From: an uncultured Elusimicrobiales bacterium
GTDB lineage: Bacteria > Elusimicrobiota > Elusimicrobia > Elusimicrobiales > Elusimicrobiaceae
Length of the DNA: 64,000 bases
Reading direction: 5' to 3'
Assembly: GCA_944327085.1 (NCBI GenBank)
Contig: CALVGG010000002.1
Location: 186,001-250,000 of the forward strand
A program made the position numbers and the translations under genes. Under the pieces are notes generated by a model. The model had not been told where the DNA came from. It saw only the letters and a list, made by a program, of their open reading frames with translations, and did no database searches. Position 1 is the first letter of the stretch. Each line of letters begins with the position of its first letter. Below, in pieces: positions 8,110-16,123 of the stretch.

Positions 8110-8730
8110 TTATTTTATCATTTCCAAAAATTCGCTGCGCACTTCCATTTTTTTAAATGCGCCGCGTATGGCGCTGGTAACCATTACGGCGTTGTGTTTT
8201 TCAATCCCGCGGGAACTGATGCACATATGCTTGGCTTTGCACACCACCATTACGCCGTGCGGCTGGAGGGTTTCCATTAAACTGTCGGCAATTTGGGCCA
8301 CCAGTTTTTCCTGTATTTGCAGGCGGCGGGCGTACACTTCCACCAGGCGCGCCAGTTTGGAAATACCCAACACTTTGCCTTTGGGCAAATACCCGATACT
8401 AATGGTGCCGAAAAATGGCTGCAGGTGGTGTTCGCACGTAGAGTAAAATTCAATATCTTTCAGCACCACCATTTCTTCGCAGGAGCCTTCTTTAAAGGTT
8501 TTTAATACGTCCTGCGGGCGCATTTTGTAACCGCCGAATAATTTATCCCAGCTGCGTAAAATGCGGCGGGGGGTTTCCAGCAGGCCTTCCCGGTCCGGAT
8601 TATCGCCGATATAGGCCAAAATTTCCCGCAAATTGTTAAGGATTTTTTCTTCCGTTAACGTATGTGCGCCATTTTGTGCGTTTGCAGGCTTAAGCGCAGA
8701 AACGGATTTTGTTTTATTATTTTTACGCAT
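8110..8730 (-). CDS. folE: GTP cyclohydrolase I
   Basis: FolE converts GTP to dihydroneopterin triphosphate, the common precursor for folate and queuosine. The 206-residue protein shows 'DREGLLETPRRILRSW', 'FYSTCEHHLQPFFGTISIGYLP' (zinc-binding Cys-His and catalytic His), 'LGISKLARLVEVYARRLQIQE' and 'VVCKAKHMCISSRGI' with the second zinc Cys, so it is a type IA enzyme. The first 76 bases overlap the end of queE; no alternative downstream start codon precedes the conserved domain, so the overlap looks real. In the operon it sits exactly between the queuosine genes and the folate genes. Confidence 0.95.
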   Translation of the reverse strand: MRKNNKTKSVSALKPANAQNGAHTLTEEKILNNLREILAYIGDNPDREGLLETPRRILRSWDKLFGGYKMRPQDVLKTFKEGSCEEMVVLKDIEFYSTCEHHLQPFFGTISIGYLPKGKVLGISKLARLVEVYARRLQIQEKLVAQIADSLMETLQPHGVMVVCKAKHMCISSRGIEKHNAVMVTSAIRGAFKKMEVRSEFLEMIK

Positions 8731-9248
8731 AGGTCAATATTCTCCTGTAAGTTGCTTTGCGGCTGAAGATAAATTTGGGTTTTTGCGTTTTGATACGCAA
8801 AATATTTTTGCAAGTCTTCCAAATCGGTATCCTGGCCCACCACCAGTTTTATAACGTCCGCCTTGGCCAGCATTTGCGGGCTTACGTAACGCTTGGGGGA
8901 TACGGTTACAAAATCAATTAAAGACACGTCCGTATCTTTATAGCCGTTGGTTTCCATATGTATGGTGTAGCCGGCTTGCTTTAAGGTTTTAAGCAAAGGG
9001 GTTAAAGGTTGTTCGGTGGGTTCCCCGCCGGTGATGATGACGTTTTTGCAGGGGAATTGCTGCACTTGCTGCAAAATGGTTTGGGGCGTCATCAAGGTAA
9101 ATTGGGTGTGGGCGTATTGCGTGTCGCACCAGGGGCAGCGCATACTGCAGCCGCTTAAGCGTACAAACACGGCGGGCATGCCGGTGTGCTTGCCCTCCCC
9201 CTGGATGGAATAGAAAATTTCGTTAATCCTGAGCGACAGCTGCTGCAT
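8655..9248 (-). CDS. queE: 7-carboxy-7-deazaguanine synthase (radical SAM)
   Basis: QueE rearranges 6-carboxy-tetrahydropterin to 7-carboxy-7-deazaguanine using S-adenosylmethionine and a [4Fe-4S] cluster. The 197-residue protein starts with 'INEIFYSIQGEGKHTGMPAVFVRLSGCSMRCPWCDT', holding the cluster motif Cys-x3-Cys-x2-Cys. It continues with 'VIITGGEPTEQP' (SAM binding), 'METNG', 'VSPKR' and the terminal 'LSLQTHKMAHIR'. It overlaps queD upstream by 26 bases and folE downstream by 76 bases, indicating tight coupling. Confidence 0.94.
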   Translation of the reverse strand: MQQLSLRINEIFYSIQGEGKHTGMPAVFVRLSGCSMRCPWCDTQYAHTQFTLMTPQTILQQVQQFPCKNVIITGGEPTEQPLTPLLKTLKQAGYTIHMETNGYKDTDVSLIDFVTVSPKRYVSPQMLAKADVIKLVVGQDTDLEDLQKYFAYQNAKTQIYLQPQSNLQENIDLCVKIIKQNPFLRLSLQTHKMAHIR

Positions 9249-9567
9249 TTTCGCTCTCCCAAATTTCCAAACTTTTTAGTTTTAAATTCTCTTTTTTTAA
9301 CTTTTCCCCAATGGTTTTAAACAGGTGTTGGGCCAGCAGTTCGGCCGTGGGGTTGGGCAGGATATCGTTTAACAGTTGGTGGTCCGGCAGGTTGTCGTCC
9401 AGCAGTTTTTTGACGGTTTTAAAATCACACACCATGCCGTTGGGGGCAATTTCGCCCTCTATCACAAAAACGGCTTTCCAGGTATGTCCGTGCAGGTTGC
9501 GGCACGGACCGTTGTACCCCGGCAGATGATGGGCGGAACTGAAAGAACGAATTAATTTAATAAGCAT
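9223..9567 (-). CDS. queD: 6-carboxytetrahydropterin synthase
   Basis: QueD makes 6-carboxy-tetrahydropterin from dihydroneopterin triphosphate for queuosine. The 114-residue protein contains 'SFSSAHHLPGYNGPCRNLHGHTW': the first zinc His, the catalytic Cys, and the zinc pair HGH with canonical Cys-x3-HGH spacing. 'GMVCDFKTVKKLL', 'LNDILPNPTAELLAQHL' and 'WESENAAA' complete the family pattern. This contrasts with the second PTPS-family gene of the same operon, which lacks the Cys. Its ATG directly abuts the stop of the preceding DUF1189 gene. Confidence 0.94.
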   Translation of the reverse strand: MLIKLIRSFSSAHHLPGYNGPCRNLHGHTWKAVFVIEGEIAPNGMVCDFKTVKKLLDDNLPDHQLLNDILPNPTAELLAQHLFKTIGEKLKKENLKLKSLEIWESENAAAVAQD

Positions 9568-10308
9568 TTATTTGGCCTCCGGCAAAGTGTTAAAAATTTG
9601 CTGCATGTAAATGATGCACACGATAATCACCGCCAGCGTAAAAAGCGGCACGCCCACAAACAGGTGCACCAGCCACAGCGCGCTCAGCGGCCCCATTAAA
9701 AATACCGCCCACTTGGCCACTAACGAAAGCGGCACCAGCCGGCGGCTGAGCAGCCGAAACAGCAGCCCCGCCGTCATGGCGGAGCAGAAAAAGAATAAAA
9801 ACATTAGCGGCACGATAATAAAGGAACTCATAAACGCCATGGCGTTTACGGTGCCGGCTAAGGTGTCTTTATATTTATTTAAAAATTCCTGCGTGGTGGT
9901 AAAGCTGATTTTTTGCGGCCAGGGCTGTTGTTGCACGCCTGCGGCGGTGGGCATATATAAAGCGTTCGGCCCGGCCACGGCGGCCAGGTTTTGGTTGATA
10001 AAATCATTTTTGGAAGGGGGCGTTTGCAAATTGGCGTTAAATAATATGGAAAGCCCGCTTTGGGGAATACTAAACAAAGTAGGCTCTTGCGGGGCGGTCA
10101 GGCGGCCGTTTTCAAAAGTAATTTGCGGAAAGTTTTTAATCATCAGCGGCAGCTGCTCGCTTACATATTGGCCCACAAATAAGTTAATGCCCAGCAGGCA
10201 GATTAAAAATAAATATATCACAAACCACGCCATCTGCCATTTGGTGGCCAGTGCCAGGCGGTGGTAAAAAGAAAAGCTGAAAATGGTTTTTAAGTGCAGC
10301 CCTAACAT
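9568..10308 (-). CDS. DUF1189-family membrane protein
   Basis: 246 residues with an N-terminal membrane helix (about 28-48), a periplasmic loop of roughly 100 residues, and three or four helices in the second half. The loop reads 'FPQITFENGRLTAPQEPTLFSIPQSG' and the first helix is preceded by 'FYHRLALATKWQMAW'. Both match the DUF1189 family, which is predicted to sit in the inner membrane and has no established function. It is the first gene of the queuosine/folate operon. A TATAAT box ends seven bases before the ATG and no ribosome site is visible, so the mRNA is probably leaderless. Confidence 0.7.
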   Translation of the reverse strand: MLGLHLKTIFSFSFYHRLALATKWQMAWFVIYLFLICLLGINLFVGQYVSEQLPLMIKNFPQITFENGRLTAPQEPTLFSIPQSGLSILFNANLQTPPSKNDFINQNLAAVAGPNALYMPTAAGVQQQPWPQKISFTTTQEFLNKYKDTLAGTVNAMAFMSSFIIVPLMFLFFFCSAMTAGLLFRLLSRRLVPLSLVAKWAVFLMGPLSALWLVHLFVGVPLFTLAVIIVCIIYMQQIFNTLPEAK

Positions 10309-10320
10309 ATTGTTTATTAT
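10309..10320 (-). promoter_or_regulatory. Promoter of the pteridine operon, leaderless type
   Basis: TATAAT (minus strand, 10320-10315) followed by seven bases and the ATG of the DUF1189 gene. The expected transcription start falls on the ATG. Confidence 0.5.
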
Positions 10321-10441
10321 ACCAATTTATATAGTATAAAGCGGCTGTGTGCAATAGGGATAAAGGCTCCGTGGCGTAATGAAGTTAAAATAGGTACAAT
10401 GTTTCTATATGTTCCCAAAATATAAAGGGGAGGTTTACTCT

Positions 10442-13400
10442 GTGCGTGTGATGAACAAATGGATTTTTGCAGGGGTGTTGTTTGCCTTTGCTTTTGGCGG
10501 CATGCAAGCGGCCGCCGCAGATTTGAAAGTAGTGTCTGCCACGCCCAAAGGGCAGCAGACTTATATGGGGGGCAGAACCCCCGTTACGGTTACGTTTAAC
10601 CAGCCGGTGGCCAAGCTGGCGCAGGAAAGCGCTTTGGCGTCGTCCGAATGCCCGCTTTCCATTACGCCGGCCGTAAAAGGCACCTGCCGCTACAGCGGCA
10701 CCCAAAGCCTGATTTTTGAGCCGGCGCAGGACTGGCCCCTCGGCACGCAATATACCCTTAGCGTAAAAAAGGGTTTTGCCTCTGCCGTGAACGGGGCCAA
10801 ACTGACGGCGGACTACAGCTGGACGTTTACCACCCGGCGCATTATGGTGCAGTCCACCCGGCCCTATCAAAACGAGCGCTGGCTTTCTTTAAACCCCACC
10901 CTTTATATTGTTTTTAGCCAACAGCCGGACGTAAAACGCGCGGCTGAATTTTTGGAGCTTTCCTACCAGCAAGTGCCCGAAGAATCCGCCGTTTCCAAAT
11001 TATTATCCCACGTAAGCGGCAAAAAGGATGCCCAGCCTGAAACCAAAACCGTGCCCCTTTTGGTGCGCGAAATCGGCGCGGCCGAACACCAGCGGGACTT
11101 TTCCTGGGAAACCCGTGCCAACATTTTGGCCGTCAGCCCGGCTGAAACCTTGCCCAAAGGCGTAAAATATACGCTTACGGTAAAGGAAGGCTTCCCCGCC
11201 GTAAAAGGTACCCTGGGGCTGCAGCAGGCCTATAAGCTGGATTTTTATACTTACCCGCCGTTAAAAACCATGGGTGCGCAAACGCAGGGCTGCCTGCCTT
11301 ATGCGCCAACGGTGCAGTTTTCTTCCCCGGTGCGGTTAAAAGATTTGATGGCCGCCTCCACGGTGGTTCCGGCCAGTGCCAAGGGGGACTTGTCCGACGC
11401 GGATGAAAATGCCCTCGGGCAGGAAGTGTTGCCCGCCACGGGCGAAGCCGCCAACAAACCCGGTGCCGTAAAAGAAGCCTATTTTAATACGCCTTTGGCC
11501 TTCTTAAAATTGCAGCCCGGGCAAGAAGTAAAAGTTACTTTATCGCCCGATTTAAAAGACATTTACGGCAACAAACTGGGTAAAGAAGAAACCTTTACCT
11601 TTACCAACGAAGGCTACTGCCCGGCGGTGGATTACCAGGGCGGTACCGGCGTGTTGGAAAGTTATCTGCCGGCCCGTTTGCCCATTTCCGTTATGAACAT
11701 TAACGGTTTGGAAACGCAGGCGGCGGTATTTTCCAAAGAAAACATCATTCCTTTCCGCCAGCAAACCACGCCGTATTGCTCCAAGGCGGAGGTGCAAAAT
11801 GCCACTTTCTCGGGCAATTATGCGTTTAAAGCGCCCAAAAACAAAAGTGTGGATACGTATTTTGATTTGGAAAAATTTGCCCCTACTTCCCAAAACAGCA
11901 TTGTTTTTAGCCAGGTAAAAGTGCCCAGCAAAAACCGCAAGGAAGGTTACTGCTGGGTGCAGGCTTTGTCTAATATTACGGACTTGGGCGTCACTTTAAA
12001 AACTTCCCCCAAAGACATTTTGGTGTGGGTAACCTCTTTAAAAAATGCCGAGCCGATGCCCAACCTGGGCGTGGAACTGCGCGACCGCACCAATAAAGTA
12101 TTGTGGAGCGGTTCCACCGATATGAACGGCCTGGCCCATGCCCCCGGCTGGGAAAAGCTGGACGTGGAAAAACCCAACTGGGGCAAGCCGGAAATTTACG
12201 CGTTGGTTTCCAGCCCGGGCGGGGACGCCCTTTTAAGCAGTGAATGGACCGACGGCATGGAGCCCTGGCGCTTTAACATCAGTTACGATTATAACCCGCA
12301 GGAAACCCTCAGCCAAGTGCAAATGTTTTCCGACCGCGGCATCTACCGCCCCGGAGAAACCGTACATTTAAAAGGCGTTTTGCGCACGCTTAAAAACGGC
12401 GTGTGGACGCTGCCCGGCTTTGCCCGCGGCACGGTAAAAGTGTACAACTCCCGCGGGGAAGAAGCCCTCAGCAAAGAGGTGGAAGTTTCCTCCGCTTTCG
12501 GCACGTTTGATTTGGCGCTGGATATTCCTTCCGCCGCCGTTACCGGCAGTTGGGACGTGTCTTTTAAACCCCAAAGCGGGGAAGACGTACAAGGCGGGTT
12601 TTATTCTTTCCGCGTGGAAGCGGTAAAGCAGGCCGAGTTTAAAGTAAACCTGCGCGCGGGGGAAGAGGACTATACCCCGGGTGAAGACGCCAAATTCTTG
12701 GTGTCGGCCGATTATTTATTCGGTGCGCCGGTGGCTTCGGGCAAAGTGTCTTGGACGGTCCGCCAGTCTCCGCTGTATTCCATTGAAATGGACGGCTTTG
12801 ACGGATATGATTTTACCCCGTATTTCCTGCGCCCGGAAGGGGCGACGCAGTCCAAGGCCATTGCACGCGAAGAGGGCGAGCTGGACGCTTCCGGCTCCAA
12901 AACCCTCACGGTCATTATGCCCAAAGTATCCATGCCCATGGATATTTATGCCGAGGCCGGTGTGCAGTCTCCCTCCAACCAGGAACTGTTTGCCCGCACG
13001 TCCGTACGGCTGAACCCGGCGGGTTTCTATTTGGGCGTAAAGAATGACGAGTCCAACATAGAACTGGGCGAAAGCATAAAAGCCGTTGTGGCCGCCGTAA
13101 CGCCCAAAGGCGTGCGCACCAGCGCGCTGGTGCAGGCGCAGATACGCAAGGAAGAATGGTTCAGCGTGCGCAAAACGGGTCTTTCCGGCCGTTTGGAATG
13201 GGTGAGCGAAAAGAAAGTGACCGATTTCCCCGGTTCTTCCTTTACCTTACCGGCGGAAGGGTATAATTTTAGCTATACGCCTACCGAACCCGGCCAATAT
13301 TACGTTACTTTCTCCACGCAGGATTCCGCGGGTAGAAAGGTGTTGGGCGGATTTCAGTTTATGGTATTTGGCAAAGGCAAATCCTACTGGAAACGCAGCG

Positions 13401-16123
13401 ATGATGACGTATTGAATTTAAAGACGGATAAAGAATCTTACAAACCCGGCCAGACGGCCAAAATACAGGTGCAATCCCCGTATGATGAAGCCTTGGCCCT
13501 GGTAAGCGTGGAGCGCGAAGGCGTGCTGGACGCTTGGACCGCCACCGTAAAAGGCGGTGCCGATTATGTGGAAGTGCCCGTTAAGCCGCAATATCTGCCC
13601 AATGTGTACGTAAGCGTAACCTTGGTGCGCGGGCGCAGCGGTACCCAGTTTGACGAAAAAGGCCTGGACCTGGGCAAACCCCAGGGCAAACAGGGCTATA
13701 CCGTGCTGCAGGTTCAGCCGGATATGCGCAAAGTGCAAACCACGGTAAAAGCCGACGCCAAGGAGTACCGCCCCGGCGAAGAGGTTACCCTCTCCCTGCG
13801 CACCGAAGTAAACGGTAAAAACGTTCCGGCGGAAGTAACCGTTATGGCGGTGGACGAAGGCGTGCTGGCGCTTAGCGGTTATAAAACGCCCGATTTGTTT
13901 AAGGAGTTTTACGGCTCCCGTGCGTTGGCTGTATCCACGGCCGATAACCGCGCCTTTATTATCGGTCAACGCAACTTTGGCGAAAAGGGCGAAAACCGCG
14001 GAGGTGGCGGATCCGATATGAGCAAGCTGGGCGGGGTGGACCTGCGCGGCCGCTTTGAGTTTACGCCTTATTTTAACGCTTCCGTGGTGACGGACGCCAA
14101 AGGCCGCGCGGAAGTAACTTTTAAACTGCCCGATAATTTAACCACCTTCCGCATTATGGCGGTGGCGGTAACGGCGGCCGAGTTTGGCGCGGGGGAAACC
14201 TCAGTCAAAGTATCTAAACCCATTATGGTAACGGCCAATATGCCCCGCTTTGCGCGCAAAGGGGATAAATTCTCCTGCGGTGCGGTGGTGCATAATTACG
14301 AAGACAAAAAAGGCCAAATTACCGTAAACGCCGCGGCCGAAGGGGCCATTAAACTCACGCAGGAAGAAAAGGTAATTTCCGTACCCAAAGGTTCTTCCGC
14401 CGTGGTATATTGGGATTGTGAAGCCGTAGAAGACGGCTCCGCCCAGGTGGCTTTTACCGCCCAGGCCCGCAAAGAAAAAGACGGCGTAAAAGCAACCCTT
14501 AACGTCTCTTCCGTGGAAAAGGAAGAAACCCTTTCCACCTATTCTTCTACCCAAAATAAAGAAGAACAAACCCTTGAAAAACCCAAAAACTTAAACCCGC
14601 AGGCTAACAACCGGGTGGAAACGGCCTTGTCTTCCACCGCGTTGGTAAACTTAAAGGGTTCCATGCTCTACTTGCTTACGTATCCGTATGATTGTTTAGA
14701 GCAAAAAATGTCCAAAATTCTGCCGGTGGTGGAAGGGGCGGACTTAATTGACGCCTTTAAACTGGGCGATACGGCTGCCCTTCGCCAAAAAACGCAGGAT
14801 ATATTGGACGAAGTTTCCAAATATCAGTATCCCACCGGCGGCTACGCTTACTGGCCCGGTTCCCTGCCGGACCCGTATGTAACAGCCTACGCGCTGGAAG
14901 TAAACTACCTGGCCAAACAAAAAGGCTACCGGGTGGACGAAGCCTCCCTGCAAAAAGCCGTTAAATGGTTAACGGAAACATTTGGGGATAAAGCCCGCCA
15001 GGCTTACCCGTACACGCAGGCCGAAAAAGACGCCGCCCGTGCGTATGGCGTGTATGTGCTTTCTTTGTATGGACAAAAGCTGGATGCGCGCTTTAATACC
15101 TTGTATGTAAAACGCAATACTTTAACCCAGCCGGCAGTGGCTTATTTGTTAAAAGCGCAAAAAGCCGGCGGCTATGGGGACGACACCCAACGCCAGGAAC
15201 TGGCCCAAATGTTGCTCTCCGGTGCCGTTATGCTGCCGCAGACGCTTCACTTCCAGGAAGCGCAATCCCTGCCCTGGCTGCATTTTAACGACGTAAAAAC
15301 TACCGCCGTTATCTTGCAGGCCGCCCTGTATGCGGGGGTGGAAGTACCCCAGCCGTATAAAGCGGTAAACTGGCTTTTGGGCCAGTTAAACGCGCAGGGC
15401 AACTGGAACAACACCAGCGTAAACGCGGCGGTATTTGCCGCGCTGGATACGTATTACCGCACGATGGAAGCCCAGGAGCCTGATTTTACGGCCGAAGTAA
15501 AACTGGGCGCTGCCCAAAAGCTGGCTTACAGCTTTAAAGGGCGTGAACTTACCGTGCATACGGACAGCCTGCCCTTTGCCGATGTGTACGCCCAGAAAGA
15601 CACCGTGCAAGCCGTGTTTAATAAAAAAGGCACGGGTAACCTGTACTACAGCTTAAGCCAGGTGTATGCCCCTGCCCGTTTTGACAGCGCGGCCGATGCA
15701 GGCTTTAGCGTGGCGCGCACAATTACGCAGTTGGACGGCACCCCCGTACAGCAGTTTAAAGCCGGCCAGCGCTATAAAGTAACGCTGACGGTAAAGAACA
15801 CCACGTCCCGCTCGTTTGTAGTGCTGGAAGATTTTATCCCGGCCGGGTTTGAACTGGTTAATACCTCCCTGGCTACGGAAAGCGCCGAAGACGCCACCAG
15901 CCTGGATAACGCGGGTTGGGGTTCGTTCTTCCGCTCGGAACAGTATGATGACCGCATTGCCGCATTTGCCGATTATTTAACGGCGGGCGAGCATACATTC
16001 TCTTACCTGGTTTCCGCGCCGGTTCCCGGCCGTTATGCCTACCCCGCCGCGTGGGCGCAAATGATGTATGAACCGGCCGTATTCGGCCGCACCGCCACGC
16101 AAGAGGTAACGGTTGAGCCGTAA
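10442..16123 (+). CDS. Bacterial alpha-2-macroglobulin (YfhM-like)
   Basis: A very large exported protein (1893 residues) of the bacterial alpha-2-macroglobulin family, thought to trap foreign proteases in the periplasm. I chose the GTG at 10442: GGGGAGG lies eight bases before it, while the ATG at 10451 is too distant. A signal peptide ends near 'MQAAAADLK', with no lipobox, unlike E. coli YfhM. MG-type beta domains fill the first half. The thioester motif Cys-Leu-Glu-Gln is intact (Cys1418), inside 'TYPYDCLEQ', and the alpha/alpha toroid complement-like domain follows. The stop overlaps the start of pbpC by one base (TAATG). This pairing is the conserved arrangement in which PBP1C repairs the wall after damage. 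Confidence 0.93.
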   Translation: MRVMNKWIFAGVLFAFAFGGMQAAAADLKVVSATPKGQQTYMGGRTPVTVTFNQPVAKLAQESALASSECPLSITPAVKGTCRYSGTQSLIFEPAQDWPLGTQYTLSVKKGFASAVNGAKLTADYSWTFTTRRIMVQSTRPYQNERWLSLNPTLYIVFSQQPDVKRAAEFLELSYQQVPEESAVSKLLSHVSGKKDAQPETKTVPLLVREIGAAEHQRDFSWETRANILAVSPAETLPKGVKYTLTVKEGFPAVKGTLGLQQAYKLDFYTYPPLKTMGAQTQGCLPYAPTVQFSSPVRLKDLMAASTVVPASAKGDLSDADENALGQEVLPATGEAANKPGAVKEAYFNTPLAFLKLQPGQEVKVTLSPDLKDIYGNKLGKEETFTFTNEGYCPAVDYQGGTGVLESYLPARLPISVMNINGLETQAAVFSKENIIPFRQQTTPYCSKAEVQNATFSGNYAFKAPKNKSVDTYFDLEKFAPTSQNSIVFSQVKVPSKNRKEGYCWVQALSNITDLGVTLKTSPKDILVWVTSLKNAEPMPNLGVELRDRTNKVLWSGSTDMNGLAHAPGWEKLDVEKPNWGKPEIYALVSSPGGDALLSSEWTDGMEPWRFNISYDYNPQETLSQVQMFSDRGIYRPGETVHLKGVLRTLKNGVWTLPGFARGTVKVYNSRGEEALSKEVEVSSAFGTFDLALDIPSAAVTGSWDVSFKPQSGEDVQGGFYSFRVEAVKQAEFKVNLRAGEEDYTPGEDAKFLVSADYLFGAPVASGKVSWTVRQSPLYSIEMDGFDGYDFTPYFLRPEGATQSKAIAREEGELDASGSKTLTVIMPKVSMPMDIYAEAGVQSPSNQELFARTSVRLNPAGFYLGVKNDESNIELGESIKAVVAAVTPKGVRTSALVQAQIRKEEWFSVRKTGLSGRLEWVSEKKVTDFPGSSFTLPAEGYNFSYTPTEPGQYYVTFSTQDSAGRKVLGGFQFMVFGKGKSYWKRSDDDVLNLKTDKESYKPGQTAKIQVQSPYDEALALVSVEREGVLDAWTATVKGGADYVEVPVKPQYLPNVYVSVTLVRGRSGTQFDEKGLDLGKPQGKQGYTVLQVQPDMRKVQTTVKADAKEYRPGEEVTLSLRTEVNGKNVPAEVTVMAVDEGVLALSGYKTPDLFKEFYGSRALAVSTADNRAFIIGQRNFGEKGENRGGGGSDMSKLGGVDLRGRFEFTPYFNASVVTDAKGRAEVTFKLPDNLTTFRIMAVAVTAAEFGAGETSVKVSKPIMVTANMPRFARKGDKFSCGAVVHNYEDKKGQITVNAAAEGAIKLTQEEKVISVPKGSSAVVYWDCEAVEDGSAQVAFTAQARKEKDGVKATLNVSSVEKEETLSTYSSTQNKEEQTLEKPKNLNPQANNRVETALSSTALVNLKGSMLYLLTYPYDCLEQKMSKILPVVEGADLIDAFKLGDTAALRQKTQDILDEVSKYQYPTGGYAYWPGSLPDPYVTAYALEVNYLAKQKGYRVDEASLQKAVKWLTETFGDKARQAYPYTQAEKDAARAYGVYVLSLYGQKLDARFNTLYVKRNTLTQPAVAYLLKAQKAGGYGDDTQRQELAQMLLSGAVMLPQTLHFQEAQSLPWLHFNDVKTTAVILQAALYAGVEVPQPYKAVNWLLGQLNAQGNWNNTSVNAAVFAALDTYYRTMEAQEPDFTAEVKLGAAQKLAYSFKGRELTVHTDSLPFADVYAQKDTVQAVFNKKGTGNLYYSLSQVYAPARFDSAADAGFSVARTITQLDGTPVQQFKAGQRYKVTLTVKNTTSRSFVVLEDFIPAGFELVNTSLATESAEDATSLDNAGWGSFFRSEQYDDRIAAFADYLTAGEHTFSYLVSAPVPGRYAYPAAWAQMMYEPAVFGRTATQEVTVEP

